Notes under the pieces: model-generated
What the model saw: the letters and a program-made list of their open reading frames with translations, nothing else
What the model was told of the DNA's origin: nothing
Databases searched by the model: none
Part shown: positions 1-11,375 of the stretch, piece after piece
How the letters are laid out: the number at the start of each line of letters is the position of its first letter
Position numbering within the stretch: the stretch's first letter is position 1
Assembly (NCBI GenBank): GCA_036971715.1
Contig: JAVHJL010000001.1
Span: forward strand, 4,464,001 to 4,528,000
Length of the DNA: 64,000 bases
From: Arthrobotrys musiformis
Taxonomy: Eukaryota > Ascomycota > Orbiliomycetes > Orbiliales > Orbiliaceae
Direction: 5' to 3'
Made by a program: the position numbers and the translations under genes

Positions 1-435
1 GGAGTCGATGTGAGCGGCGATACCGATGTTTCGCAGGTGGGAGAGACGGGAGAGCTCGGTGGGTTCCAGACGGCTTAGAATGCCTTCTGTAGTAAGTTTC
101 TCAGCACCTTCGGCTGCATCTGCTAGACTGTATATCCCCGTTTACGCCATATTAGTCAAAGAAACCAACTAGCTAATTGTAGCAATTCGAAAGGAAAAGA
201 AGTAGTTAAATTAGTGGGCAATGACAATTGAATCTTACAGAGAAGCAGCAGCAGCACTCTGGTATCTAACACCATATGTGAACTTCGGAGCAAGTAATAT
301 AGGAGCTAGCGCCGATGTTCGGGGCGCCGTCGTCGCTCTCGGAACCAGCGTTCGCAGAGGCGCAGGACGTGCAACGGCAGACAATGAAGCGAATGAACGG
401 CATTGCCGCCGTATTATGTGGGATGGAGCTCTCAT
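1..435 (-). CDS. MEF1: Mitochondrial elongation factor G (MEF1-type), 5' end only
   Basis: Only the first two exons lie inside the window. Exon 1 (435 to 239) encodes an arginine- and alanine-rich presequence with few acidic residues, typical of mitochondrial import. A 111-nt intron (donor GTAAG at 238, acceptor CAG at 128) joins in phase to exon 2 (127 to 1). Exon 2 runs into LSHLRNIGIAAHIDS at the window edge, which is the start of the EF-G GTPase domain immediately before the P-loop. The family catalyses GTP-dependent translocation on the mitochondrial ribosome. RNIGIAAHIDS is characteristic of mitochondrial EF-G; MEF2 is less likely, but the rest of the protein is needed to exclude it. 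The ATG at 435 is the only start that gives the presequence. The gene is divergent from the PBDC1-like gene. Confidence 0.85.
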
Positions 436-946
436 ATTGTATATCTATGAGAGATGACAGCGGTGTGGAGGCCGTCAATTGGGTGAAGCCTGGCGGGAGG
501 ATGTGGGATGTCGAAGGTTGAGTTGAAGATGTTGTTTTTTGTCTGGTGAAGGGTTTTTTCCTGCTCTTGTTACAGAAGCGAGTGAGGCCTGTGCGGCGAT
601 ACTGCTAGTGCGGCACCACTATTTTACGACAACCTCGCGAATTTTATATGAAAAGTTGCATTTTAACTTGAGATTATAATTGAATCTATCTGCCATAGTA
701 ATCTCGGGGATTTTCTACTGTTAAAAATGGTGTTTTTGGGTGGGCTGGTGGCGATATAAAATCGCATCAAATGCGGCGGGCGGTGGGGCGAAACAGCGAG
801 AAAAAAAAGGTTGTCGCAAAACATCCCACCAAAAGTTAGCCCCGCCATCCCTCATCTCTCCTCCATCAAGCTCCAACATCACCATCACCACCACCACCGT
901 TGCACATAAACAACCATAGCGGCCGCGGAAAAAGAATACATCAGCC
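436..946. promoter_or_regulatory. Divergent intergenic region between MEF1 and the PBDC1-like gene
   Basis: About 510 bp separate the two start codons, so this stretch must hold both promoters. No coding signal is seen. Near the PBDC1-like start there is a C- and A-rich leader with a CACCATCACCACCACCACC run around 885-900, a usual look for a fungal 5' UTR. No specific factor site could be assigned. Confidence 0.5.
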
Positions 947-2055
947 ATGTCGACCACATTCAACGCCGAGACGGCGGAAAACAACGAAGAGGTAAGGTGC
1001 CCTTCCCGTCATACTTGCATGGACCCGCGGACGAAGAGGTTTATGAGCATGAATGAACTAACAGTAATCTGGATGCTAGATCGAGCAGCAGTTCGCCGTC
1101 AAAGGTATTTACCATGCCACAAGCCACAAAAATGCCAGCAGGAAAATATCCTAAATGATTTCGTTCTTCCTCGGTTCAACTCGCCCGTAGCCGTAATGTA
1201 CATGCAGACACACTGGGAGCTCCTAACTCGATGCCGCGGCAGCGACCTCAAACTCACCAAAATCGACGATGATATTTTTGAACATTTTAAGGAGACATTC
1301 CCCGAAATCGACGTCTCAAAAGCTTTAGATGAGGAAGCTATGAAAAGCAAGGAAGGGAAGGAGCGATGGAGGAACTTTATCAATGCTTATGAAAACAAGG
1401 TACTCTAAAAAACTTGACGTTTTTTTCGCTGCTATGGTTCCTAGAATATTAGCCCTTGGACCTTTAAGTTCAGCTTGGGATATTGCAAGAGTAGAACTTT
1501 GGACGGGGTTTTCCTTTTCGTCGGTTCACTTGGTGGATTATCAGTGATGTTAATATTGTGGATTGGGGGGTTTAGGTCAAGGACTTCAACTTTGGGACAA
1601 TGTTGAGGACGGAGCCGGCAGTCGAGTATGACCAGCACACCACAATCTTCTGTAAGTTTGATATCACTGTCTATTTTCTAAAACCTGGGTTTGCATTGGA
1701 AGGCTAACAGTTTTGGGTGCCATAGCTGTGAGGATGCAGGTATGAACAGTCCCCCTCCCTCGCCTCCAACACTTTAACGTTGCGTTTCGTGACAGGGAAG
1801 TTGGCAAGAAAATGCCGATTTCTGGTTCATGAAGCAAGACACGTGTCCCTCCCTCCCTCTATTTCTTCTCTTTTCTTCTTCTTGACTGACAGGAATCACG
1901 GATTTAGTTCTATGCCATTGAGATTGCAAGGTACGCCGGTTTCCCTCTAAACAAAACAAATGTTGTACAATAAAGTTGTAAGCTGACTGGTGATGGCCGT
2001 AATTAGGAACAAGTTGGGATTGAACGATTGGATATACAATGAAGCACACCCTTAA
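947..2055 (+). CDS. PBDC1: PBDC1/Ypl225w family protein, putative eEF1A chaperone
   Basis: Seven exons (947-991, 1080-1104, 1191-1399, 1576-1651, 1726-1739, 1908-1930, 2007-2055) splice in phase to a 146-residue protein. It begins MSTTFNAETAENNEE and contains GSDLKLTKIDDDIFEHFKE, VKDFNFGTMLRTEP and FYAIEIARNKLGLND, which match the conserved blocks of yeast Ypl225w and human PBDC1 along nearly their whole length. In yeast this family acts on the ribosome as a dedicated co-translational chaperone for the G domain of eEF1A; that role is family knowledge. Exon 5 is only 14 nt and exons 2 and 6 are 25 and 23 nt, so automated predictors are likely to miss them. The gene ends GLNDWIYNEAHP. Confidence 0.88.
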
Positions 2056-2628
2056 GAATGATTACATTCTAGTCTCATACATGTACGTGTATTTGTGTTA
2101 GGGGCACATGATACGTTAGGTTCCTTTTTGATCTAGACTGGGGTTTCAAAAAGTCCTTTCACCGTACCATATTTTGCAGGTTCTGCGACTTTAGATACCA
2201 TGCTGTGCATTTATCTCTTCCTTTTTTCTTCCTGGTTTTTGTGTGCCAAATGGAAAGGGAAAAGGGTATAAAGGAAGCTCTGGGCTCCATCACGTATCAT
2301 CAAGGCCGTTGAATATGGTTGTATGACCGCGGTTTCATCGTGTCTGAATGCATAGTGATCCGCCAACTAAATGATAGGGTGGTATACTGGATATAGGTTT
2401 TCGATTGTGGTGTCAATCATGCGAGCGACTAATATATTGATTACATTACAAGTACGTTGAAAGAGTTTGAAGGATGAACATATGGAAAAGAGGAACGTCT
2501 AGAACCGCAAGGTTTTGAAGGTGTTTGGTACGAGACGGGCGATAGCTAGATATAACTAAACGGCGACAGTATTTTTTTGCAGATTCCGATTATGTTTTTC
2601 ATCCGGTTCACTGGTATCAGAATCTCGT
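2056..2628. other. Intergenic, convergent gene ends
   Basis: The 3' flanks of the PBDC1-like gene and of the minus-strand secreted-protein gene meet here. The stretch is AT-rich and I see no coding signal or RNA gene. Confidence 0.5.
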
Positions 2629-4060
2629 TTATAATGATAATTCCCGCTGCCGGGCCCGCTGCCGCCCCCCCCAGCCAGACCCGCCAGGATCTCCGCCATA
2701 GTTGCCACCAAAAGGATCAATGTCATTATCAGTCCAATATTGTAATAGGCCCTCAAATTCATCATCTTCGCCTGGGGGGCTCGGGCTTGGCAGGGCAGAC
2801 GGGTCGAATAAGTGATTGCCGAGGGCGTCGAGCATAGCAGGCGCTTGTGCTCGTGCTAATTCTTCCAATTGTTCCGCCGTCAATATCCCATTATCTTGGC
2901 GTACGGGGTCTTGATTGTTCAGTATGGGTTGATAGTCGAAACTGAACCGGAGGACCTGTCCAGGGAACTGCGCACGAGCATCATCGACCGCCCACCCCCC
3001 CCAACCACGGTTAGCGTTACCCAATCGGACCCTGGCAGGTATGTTGTCAATCGCCCGTAGGAAATCCCATATATTATTCCCAGCGAGCTCGGGTCCGGGA
3101 ATGGCGTTGTTTCTTAAATTCGCAGAACAAAAGCAACCTAAACGCACGGGCCGGGGATTCATTCCCAGAAGTGCTGGTTAGCAAATCTTTTTTAGCTTTA
3201 CAGAGTAGACTATCGAAGTTGAAAATTTTAATCTCACCGAAAATATGACACAGCGCTGCGTCCCTAAGATTGTAGCAGCCGTTTCTGTTCTGATTACGTA
3301 CTGCTCTACCGTTGTCATGCCAGGTAGGCGCGAGACTGCTGTGTATATTCGTACCGCCGGGTTCATTGAACGGGGACAATATTCCTTCATTGTTACACTT
3401 GCAGACTGTGCTGCAGCGGGTCAGTCGGCGGGATATGGTAACACCACTAGGGTCCGGTAATTTTCCGCCTGTTTTGTCATCCGGCTCCATGACTGATCGT
3501 ACAAGCTGTAAAAAACGTGTCCAAGAAAGCGACTCTCGTTCAATACTCCAAGGACTTAGGTCATAACTAGACCCATGGCCATCGCTTTGGCTAAGGAATC
3601 GTCGGGCTAGAGATATGGCACTTGCAGTCGGTGAGCAATCAATTTGCATGCCTCCGTTTTCATAGAAGAACGAGGTGGGTACCTCGGACCTTTTTTCATC
3701 CTTCGATTCCTTAGAATCGATATGTATATCGCCTTTTGTATCGAGGACGGGCCTACTTCGTGGGTTTCTGATGTTTGTTGATGTTGGGTATCTGGTAGAT
3801 TCAGCAGCTTTGGGAGTAACATTATCTGCCGTGTTGACGATTGCAATTGTAGCGTTGAGAGTGATAGGAGTGGTTGATGGACACGCAATCGAACAACCAT
3901 TCTCGCTATTATGGGGGGCGCTGGGTGTACGTGTGGAGATATCAGACGTTAGTCGGGGAGTGACCCCCATAGGTCGGGGATTTGGTTTTCCCGAAACATC
4001 TGCCGACAGCATGACAAGGATCAAACATGAATAGTATTCCCGGAAAGGTTTGGAATGCAT
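2629..4060 (-). CDS. Predicted secreted protein, unrecognised family
   Basis: Two exons (4060-3238 and 3173-2629) joined across a 64-nt GTGAGA...CAG intron give a 455-residue protein. The intron is supported because the two long frames differ and only this splice connects them. The N-terminus has a hydrophobic stretch (YYSCLILVMLSADVSG) ending in a plausible signal cleavage site before KPNPRP. The first half is Ser/Thr/Pro-rich and disordered-looking. The middle carries several cysteines (STVCKCNN, NGCYNL, CFCSANLRNN) that could form disulfides. A more ordered segment follows (NNIWDFLRAIDNIPARVRLG), then an acidic and Gly-rich tail. No known domain was recognised. It may be a lineage-restricted extracellular protein. 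The weak point is the N-terminal signal, which is short. Confidence 0.6.
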
Positions 4061-5466
4061 TTTAGAAGGACCCTTAGAAGGGCAGATGGCGCCTTGGGGA
4101 AGAGGCGGGTCGATTGACCAAGAGTATACTACCTAGGTGGAGTATGTATATGGCAGTCAGGTGGGATTTTGCGTAGATATCTGTGGGTGTCCTGGCATGG
4201 ATTTCTAATGTGCCTATATGCTATATGATAGAAGAAAGGGAGCCGTGGCCAGGGGGCATGTAGCGTTTATATGTACATGAATTCCGAGTTAAGCTCTGAA
4301 TGCCTAATCTATATCTACATCTATATACTTACCTATGTAACCTTACGCTGGGGGTCTATGGAAGCAGGTTGCATATTGCGTCTCTAGAGATCTCTTTGCG
4401 TGTGTCAAATCGATCTTGAATAAATATGTTGGTGTTGTAAGGACCTCAATTTGCTTTAGTTTAAACGTTTTGCATATGCTCATGCAATCTTAGAGTTCGA
4501 AGGTTGTATATGGACTTCGCCTCGAATACTATGGACTCTGCTAAGCGCCTGGGTTCGAGGCTAACATATAGAGAGTATAGTTGTATGAACAAGTACTAAG
4601 AGTTAAGTTTATCGTAGACATACAGAACTGAGGACTTTTCAGACTTGGGAAGTAGTTTGGAGGCCACCTGGGGGACCTCTGGATCAACTGAACTTGCGTA
4701 ATTGCTATCAAAGCTTTGATCCCTGCGAAAAGGAAAGTCCCCCATTGAAAAACTGGGCAGCGAAGGGGTTATTTCCTCGTGACACTTTTGGAGGTTGGAA
4801 TAATAGCAGTTTTCTAATAACAATAGTAGTACCTAAGTTTCTGCTCATAAGGGCCAGCGGGAAGAATAATATCTAGAGCATCTGGGATATTAGCTGGGAC
4901 TGACCTCTAACACTGTTGTGAATGTTGTAAAATGGACCTACGTCATGGCCGTCCGGACTGGTATACGAGACAAGTCCGGACCAAGATCTAGATTCTAATA
5001 TTGGTCAATCTGGTTCGATATAATATATATTCTAAGCTGTGGTGCAACTTCAACTGATTGATTGTGAAGGAGCTACAATGCAATGTGCTTAATTAGGCCC
5101 CATTAGCAGGTGTTTTTATAAGTTTTTTCCCTCCGCTGACGCTATACGTACTTAATCAGCCATGGATTTTGAATATTTCGTTGCAATTCGATCAAGGCGT
5201 TCACATCTAGATATCTAGCTACTTTCCCTTTCCTCGAGTCGAATCCCATGTCTGATCAATATAGCTATATATAGACATACTCTTGTGTCGTCAACTAGAT
5301 CCTATCATATAATATAATCATGATCGTCGTTGGGCCTAGTTATGTGTTTGCATTGCTCCGGGCCCTTGCGAGCGATTGATATTACGATACATACCGAAGA
5401 ACTAGAACTTGGGGCTTAGGGGCATAGGCCTCCGGATACTCGTCTACTGGTCCACTCTGACACGAC
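4061..5466. other. Intergenic region upstream of the secreted-protein gene
   Basis: This is AT-rich sequence with several TATATA tracts and no convincing coding frame. It contains the inverted repeat listed separately at 4951-4981. Part of it should be the promoter of the minus-strand gene ending at 4060. Confidence 0.45.
4951..4981. repeat. Perfect inverted repeat, 9-bp arms
   Basis: GTCCGGACT and AGTCCGGAC are separated by 13 bp. Each arm is itself nearly palindromic around TCCGGA, so the same core occurs twice and reads alike on both strands. An ACGTCA element lies just upstream at about 4940. It may be a paired binding site for a dimeric regulator, but no factor is assigned. Confidence 0.5.
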
Positions 5467-5703
5467 ATGATACCAAGCGCAATTGCGTGCAAGCGTGGGC
5501 TTATAGCAGTCTCGGTGGCCCTATGTTGTGGCTTATCGCCTAGCAGCGCTTGTGTGACCACCAAGATTGGCAACACATTTTCTACCACACACAACACAAC
5601 AACACAAATGATTCAGGAGGTCAACACCATGGCAGTTTCCAACTCCAACTCCAACTCCAACCGCTTGAGCTCCACCAAGCGCGAGTTCGAGTCCCCTTTC
5701 TAA
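5467..5703 (+). CDS. Small ORF of unknown function, possible short peptide precursor
   Basis: The 78-codon frame starts with a hydrophobic segment (GLIAVSVALCCGLSPSSACV) and ends in STKREFESPF. An internal ATG at 5605 has a strong fungal leader context (ACACAACAACACAA before it). From 5629 onward the codons are nearly all preferred C-ending ones (AAC, TCC, ACC, AAG), including a four-fold Asn-Ser repeat. Two products are therefore possible: a 78-residue protein with a signal-like N-terminus, or a peptide of 32 residues. A dibasic KR lies six residues before the end. It could instead be an upstream ORF in a long STE6 leader. Function is unknown and the gene status is uncertain. Confidence 0.3.
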   Translation: MIPSAIACKRGLIAVSVALCCGLSPSSACVTTKIGNTFSTTHNTTTQMIQEVNTMAVSNSNSNSNRLSSTKREFESPF

Positions 5704-6481
5704 GCCTTGATAGTAGGTATGTAGGATATGGCAATAGAGGCTCTTAATACCCAGACACGGGAGATTGATTCTCTTTCCGTTTGATATCTTCCTTCCTCGG
5801 TTTTACTTCCATAAACACCTACTTCTTACCGCAACTGCATCTTACATTCGACATCTTATATATATCGGCGAGCGTCTCCACATTCATCCGAATCCGTTCG
5901 AACCCAAACATTATAAATTATAATTACAGACGATCCAACATCGCATTAAATTGCGAAAAGAGCCAACTACTCCTCTAACAATCTCCTTGTTATCCCTAAA
6001 TACCTCCTACTTACCTTTTACCAACGACTGTGCCTACGCTAACAGCATTGGTGCCCCTGCGATTTTAACATACAAACATCCAAAGCCATCGATCTATACC
6101 CTTACGAAAGTAAGACGCTAACACGACGCATTGGACGAACCACAACCGTATTCACAAGGGACTGACTCCCACGAGCCCCCTGTTGACATCCTTGATGGTT
6201 GTGACGGCGGGCCAAATTGGCTCGAAAGAGAGGAAGGGCTAGAGGAATATTATGAAGATCCGGGGCAGGATCCAACAGCCTTAGATTCGGATTCAGATTC
6301 AGACGACAGCGACCAATCCAACTGCTTTGGTTCTGATACTTCGAGTGATGCTTCAAGCGACATTTCTACGCCGCTTTCATCTCCTCGTGAACCAAAACCA
6401 ACATTGGACTTCCTTCTGCCATGTAGTCCTTTAAGCGGCACGGATTTAGGTGGCATTCACACTGGGTGGGATGAAGAGGCG
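5704..6481 (+). other. STE6 upstream leader, possibly including the true N-terminus
   Basis: From 6131 to 6481 the STE6 frame is open and reads as acidic, Ser/Asp-rich sequence (DSDSDSDDSDQSNCFGSD), which looks coding, yet it has no ATG and is preceded by an in-frame TAA at 6119. Either an upstream exon with the real start was missed, or this is 5' UTR and translation begins at 6482. The 5780-6110 part is C- and T-rich and resembles a fungal 5' leader. Confidence 0.4.
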
Positions 6482-9400
6482 ATGTCATGGCCCTCTTCTC
6501 CCACTGCCATCTCTGCTACTTCTTTGTTCTCATACTCGTATGAGAATGAACTTATCGAGGAAGCTAACCCTCTTTTCACGGAAGAATACGAATACGGGGA
6601 GAATGACATTGAGTTGAAACCTCTGCTCCCTTCGACAAACGAGCATACACTACACTGCTTTCCGCCAGCGCCTACGGCGTGTCCATCATACGTATACCCC
6701 GAGGATCAAGAAGAAGCGCGAGAGATGCGTAGGTATGCTACATGGGCGTCCTACTTTGGATTTACACGCCGTGGCCATGCGCTGTGCCTAGTTTTCGGGG
6801 TCACTTCTGCTATAGTATCCTCTGCAGTTCTCCCCCTCTCATCTATATTACTCGGACGTGTCTTCGCTGAGCTCGCGCTCTATGGGCGAGGACAGTTGAC
6901 TACAGCGGCTTTATTGCCGAGGATTTCGGAATGGATAAAATATTATGCATTTCTAGCCGGAGGTGGATGGCTTGCCTATGGTGCATTTTATTGCTCATGG
7001 ATATGGTTCGGAGAATTACAAGCGGAGAGTGCAAGAGAGGAAACTTATCAAGCATTAATGGCGAAAGAGCTAGAATGGTTTGATAATACAGAACACGAGA
7101 TTTTAAAGGTGGCGAACCGATGCCATACGTAAGTTTCAAATCCCTTTCTCGATACCCCCCACCGCTTTTTTTTTTTTTTTTTTTTTGTGGAAAAAGGGTT
7201 ATGGACTGACCTATGGAGGTTTTATTTAGTCAAATTACCGAATTTCAACTGGCGGCTTCGCAGCCTTTAGGGTTGTTACTCCAAGCTGTCATTACCGCAG
7301 TTGCTTGTCTGGCCATAGCGTTCTCCTTTTCATGGCATTTGACGTTGATATGTCTAGCTGGTATGCCTGTTGCTGCTCTCGCCGTTGCTTTCTTTTCAAA
7401 CGGAATGGAGCATGGCATTTGTCAACAGTCACTAGCACTCGGTTCTGCCGCTCAGAGCATCTCTCGCGCGGTGAAGGGCATCGACACAGTCAAATACTTC
7501 AATGGCCAAGAAATGGAAATCGGCCTTTACCAAGCCGCTGTCAAAGCTGCGGGGTTAGCCTACAACAGAGTTGCCAAATACGCAGCCTTCCAGAACGCTA
7601 TATTGCGATTTCTTACCCTTATGGTGTTTGTACAAGGGTTTTGGTATGCTACGACTTTAGTGACGAGGGAAACCTCGTTCGAAGAGTACTCTAGGTATAT
7701 GACTGCTTTCTGGGCCTGCCTTATTGCGGGGCAACAGATTGAGACCATATTCCCGTTAGTTATTGTACTGGAGAAAGGGAAATATGCCGTATCGAATTTG
7801 CGAAGGTTGACGATGCCTGATATGGAATTCGACTTGACTAGAAGAAGAGCTGGAATTTCGCCTAAAAAGTGTAATGGATTCATTGCCTTTCAAGATGTAA
7901 GTTCTGGGAAATCTCTACCCGTCTGTTTTTGGTGATCGAATCAAGCTAACTTGGAGTGGATAGGTCAGGTTTCACTACCCGTCCCGCCGAGACGTCGCTA
8001 GTCTTAATGGGCTGTCGATGTTCGTGAATGCGGGAGAGACTGTCTTCATTGTTGGAAAGTCTGGCTGCGGGAAGAGCACCCTTGCAAATCTCCTTCTCAC
8101 TGTCTGGAAACATAATTCTGGCAGCATCCTTATTGATGAGAATCCTTTAGAGAAGCTCGACCGGAAATGGATACATGACAATGTAACTTACGTCCCGCAG
8201 CGGCCCGCGCTGTTTAATGAATCGATCTCCCGCAACATCCGCTTTGGAAAGGCAGATACAGACGACCTAACGCATAAGGACCTTTGGCGTGTCTGTGACG
8301 ATGTATTCCTTAGCAAAGTAATCACCGGCCTTCCACATGGTCTCCGCACTAAACTCACGTCAGGAGGAACAAACCTCTCTGGCGGGCAAAGACAAAGGGT
8401 TTCTCTCGCTCGTGCCCGGCTCCGTGATACTCCCATCATGATCTTAGACGAACCCACTACAGGCCTTGACGAAGCTACTAAGGTGCTCGTCATGAATACC
8501 CTTCGAGAGTGGCGCAAGGACAAGACTACGATCATCATCACAAATAATTTATCCGATATTCGACCGAACGATTGGGTCTACGTCATGGATGCTGGAAGAG
8601 TCGTACAAGTAGGCGAAAGGAGAACTCTAGAGGCTCTCTATCAGGGCCCATTCGCGGATCTTCTTAAAAACGTGGAGATTCCATATGAGGAATCCATCCC
8701 GCCGGAATCTTGCTACGAAGAATCACTGATCGACTATTACATGGACGACTTAGAGAAGGAAAACCAATGTCCAAATAGAACTACGCTCTTACCATTCGTA
8801 GAGAACTCTATTAATGCATTTAGACAATCTCTCGCCCCGAGAACCCATAAATCTCTAAACCCATCCAGGGCAGCTTTCCAGAACCGCAGGACTACAATAG
8901 CCACCGCCGTACCCACTCGCTCCCAAAGCATTAAGCGTAAAACAAGCCAGTGTCGCAAGCGGCCCCGAAGAACCCGTCAAAGCATGGAAGAGATACCCCC
9001 AAAGCCGGAATGCAAATCCACCCTGATGAAAGGCCAACAAGGTCTCCGTCACATATTCTCCACGATAGGTCCACACACAGACTGGTCTGATAAACTTGGC
9101 ATAGCAGTCGGCCTCCTCTGCTGCATAGTGTCTGCCGCTTCGACCCCAGCGTTTTCTTTCGCGTTGGCCCGCCTAGTTCACATCTTCTTTACGGATATCT
9201 CGGGGACAGGTACTAAAGCTGCCTTTTGGGCATTAGTAATTACTAGCATCGCCTTACTCGACTCCGCTACCTCTTCAATGCAACTCTACCTTCTTGAGAA
9301 CTCAGCCCAACACTGGATCGACTCCGTAAGAGTAAGAGCTTACGGATTGGTTATGAGTCAGGCAAGATCATGGTTCGATGTTGATAAGAACAAAATCAGC

Positions 9401-10930
9401 CGGATAGCTCAAGATCTGGAGGGGAACGCGGAAGAAATGAGGAACTTGCTAGGTCGACAGCTTGGGTTTGCGGTCAGCGCCTTAACAATATTAGGAATCG
9501 GTGTTGGGTGGAGTTTTTCGCAGGATGTGCAACTCACGGCTGTCGGGCTTGTCGCTATACCCATTTTATTGCTTGTTTTGAGGGTATTCTCATGGGTAAC
9601 TGAACGGTGCGAGGAGCAATGCAATAATGAAGCTGAGCAGTTGGCTATATTTCTCAGGGACGTACTAGATAACCTGGTGGCGGTGAGAACCTTGTCTTTG
9701 AAAAGGTATTTTGATCACAAGCACCATAGACTCTTGAGAAAAAATTTGAACGCAGGGAGGAAACGCGCGGTATGCACAGGCCTCACGATCGGATTAAGCG
9801 ATACTGGTCTGTTTCTAGCAACAGGTAAGTTCCATGTTATCTATTGAAGGTTGTAAATCGTTACTAATGATATTCGGTGTTTTGCAGCCCTATTATTCTG
9901 GTACGGTGCCCGTCTTATCGTGACCGCCGGGCTATCCCTTGAGAAGGCCCTTACGGTATTTTCTATGATTCTATTTAGTCTTTCAAATAGCGCGGCAACC
10001 TTGCGAATAATCCCCCAAGTCTCCGCGAGCAAAGACTACGCACGTCGGGTACTCCGGCTCCTAGAGTTAAAATCCATCAGCCACGAAAACCAAGGCTCCC
10101 GTAAAATCGATCTAGACGGATCACTGATCATTCGAGACGTCTCCTTTTCGTATCCATCAAGGAAACAATCAGCGGTATTGAAAAATATCAACCTACAAAT
10201 CAATCCCGGAGAGTTCGTCGCTATAGTCGGCGGATCCGGGTCTGGAAAAAGTACGCTATTATCACTCATGGAAAGGCTTTACTCCCCCAGTTCAGGTGAA
10301 GTTATTTTTTCCGGGTACCAGTCTTCAGATCTAGATATCGGACATTTACGACGACAGATAGCAATAGTTCCCCAACATCCGTATTTATTCCCAGCTTCCG
10401 TCCGAGAAAACATCCTCTATGGTTCGAACGAGCACCACAAACTTTCGGGGAGCATGGACGGCGACCGCAGCCTGCAGATCCAGCAGATAATTCATGCTGC
10501 AAATGCTGCAGGATTGGGGGAATGGATCGGTGGGTTGAAACATGGATATGATACCTTACTCAACATGGGAGATGAAAGTTTATCAGGAGGACAGTTACAA
10601 AAGATCGCGATTGCGAGAGCGTTAGTACGTGATCCTAGGATTTTGATATTGGATCAAGTGACTGCGGGGCTGGATGCTGTTAGTTCCACTACCGTGTTGG
10701 ATTCGGTGTGGAGTTTGAAGAATAAGGGGGTTAGTGGTGGATGGAGAGGATGGGGGACTACTGTGATCATGGTGACACATAAGACCGACATGATGAGGAT
10801 GGCGGACCGGATAGTAGTTTTGGAAGAAGGGAGGGTGGTAGATGAAGGGCATTTTACGGAGTTGATTACAAGGAGTGAGAGTTTTAGGCGGCTGCTAAAA
10901 AGACAAGAGGAGGAGAATAATTTCGTATAA
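6482..10930 (+). CDS. STE6: Full-length ABC exporter, STE6-like (a-factor pheromone transporter type)
   Basis: Exons 6482-7128, 7230-7896, 7964-9824 and 9888-10930 encode about 1405 residues in the order TMD1-NBD1-TMD2-NBD2. NBD1 has Walker A GKSGCGKST (around 8051), Q-loop VPQRPALF, signature LSGGQRQRVS and Walker B IMILDEPT. NBD2 has Walker A GGSGSGKST (around 10230), VPQHPYLF and LSGGQLQKIA. The phrase VFIVGKSGCGKSTLANLLL is typical of fungal Ste6, which exports farnesylated mating pheromone at the plasma membrane. Two catalytic positions are unusual. The NBD1 H-loop His is Asn (TNNLSDI, codon 8543-8545), and the NBD2 Walker B Glu is Gln (ILILDQVT, codon 10655-10657). The start is the first in-frame ATG; coding-like sequence extends upstream to 6131. 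Intron 1 holds a run of 22 or so T. An MDR-type exporter of another lipid peptide is an alternative. Confidence 0.85.
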
Positions 10931-11375
10931 CCATCGTGGCGGTTATACGATAATTGATACCCGCGAATTGATACCAGCATGGATGGGTTTCTTTTAGTTT
11001 TTCTAACAGTTTCTTCCCTTACTTTCTTTCAATACCCTTTCTTTTGTCAGTTAAGTTCGAGTACGTACATGATTTTAGTTTCGCATTGTATATATACATA
11101 TGTGTCCTCTAGTGGCTCTCTAATCTAAAGTAACATAATATCATTTATCAAAAATTATCGATATCGCCGAATTCGAACCGTCGGGACCGTGAGGTCCAGC
11201 CCATAGCTAGAGCCTGAAGCAATAACCAGCCCGCTAAACTGTTTCTGGGTGGTTTCCAAAATTAGAACTACCACGCTACCAACACAATTGCAACCACGAC
11301 AATAACGAGAGACACGTTTTCGAGCTCTACGTCTGATCTCCGCCCGATCTACGTCCTCAGATCTCCCAACCCTTT
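10931..11375. other. Intergenic, convergent 3' ends
   Basis: The 3' flanks of the STE6-like gene and the minus-strand secreted-protein gene meet here. An open minus frame (11400-11155) overlaps the secreted gene's stop codon and is Arg-rich. It might be a further C-terminal exon, but no splice site connecting it was found. Confidence 0.4.
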
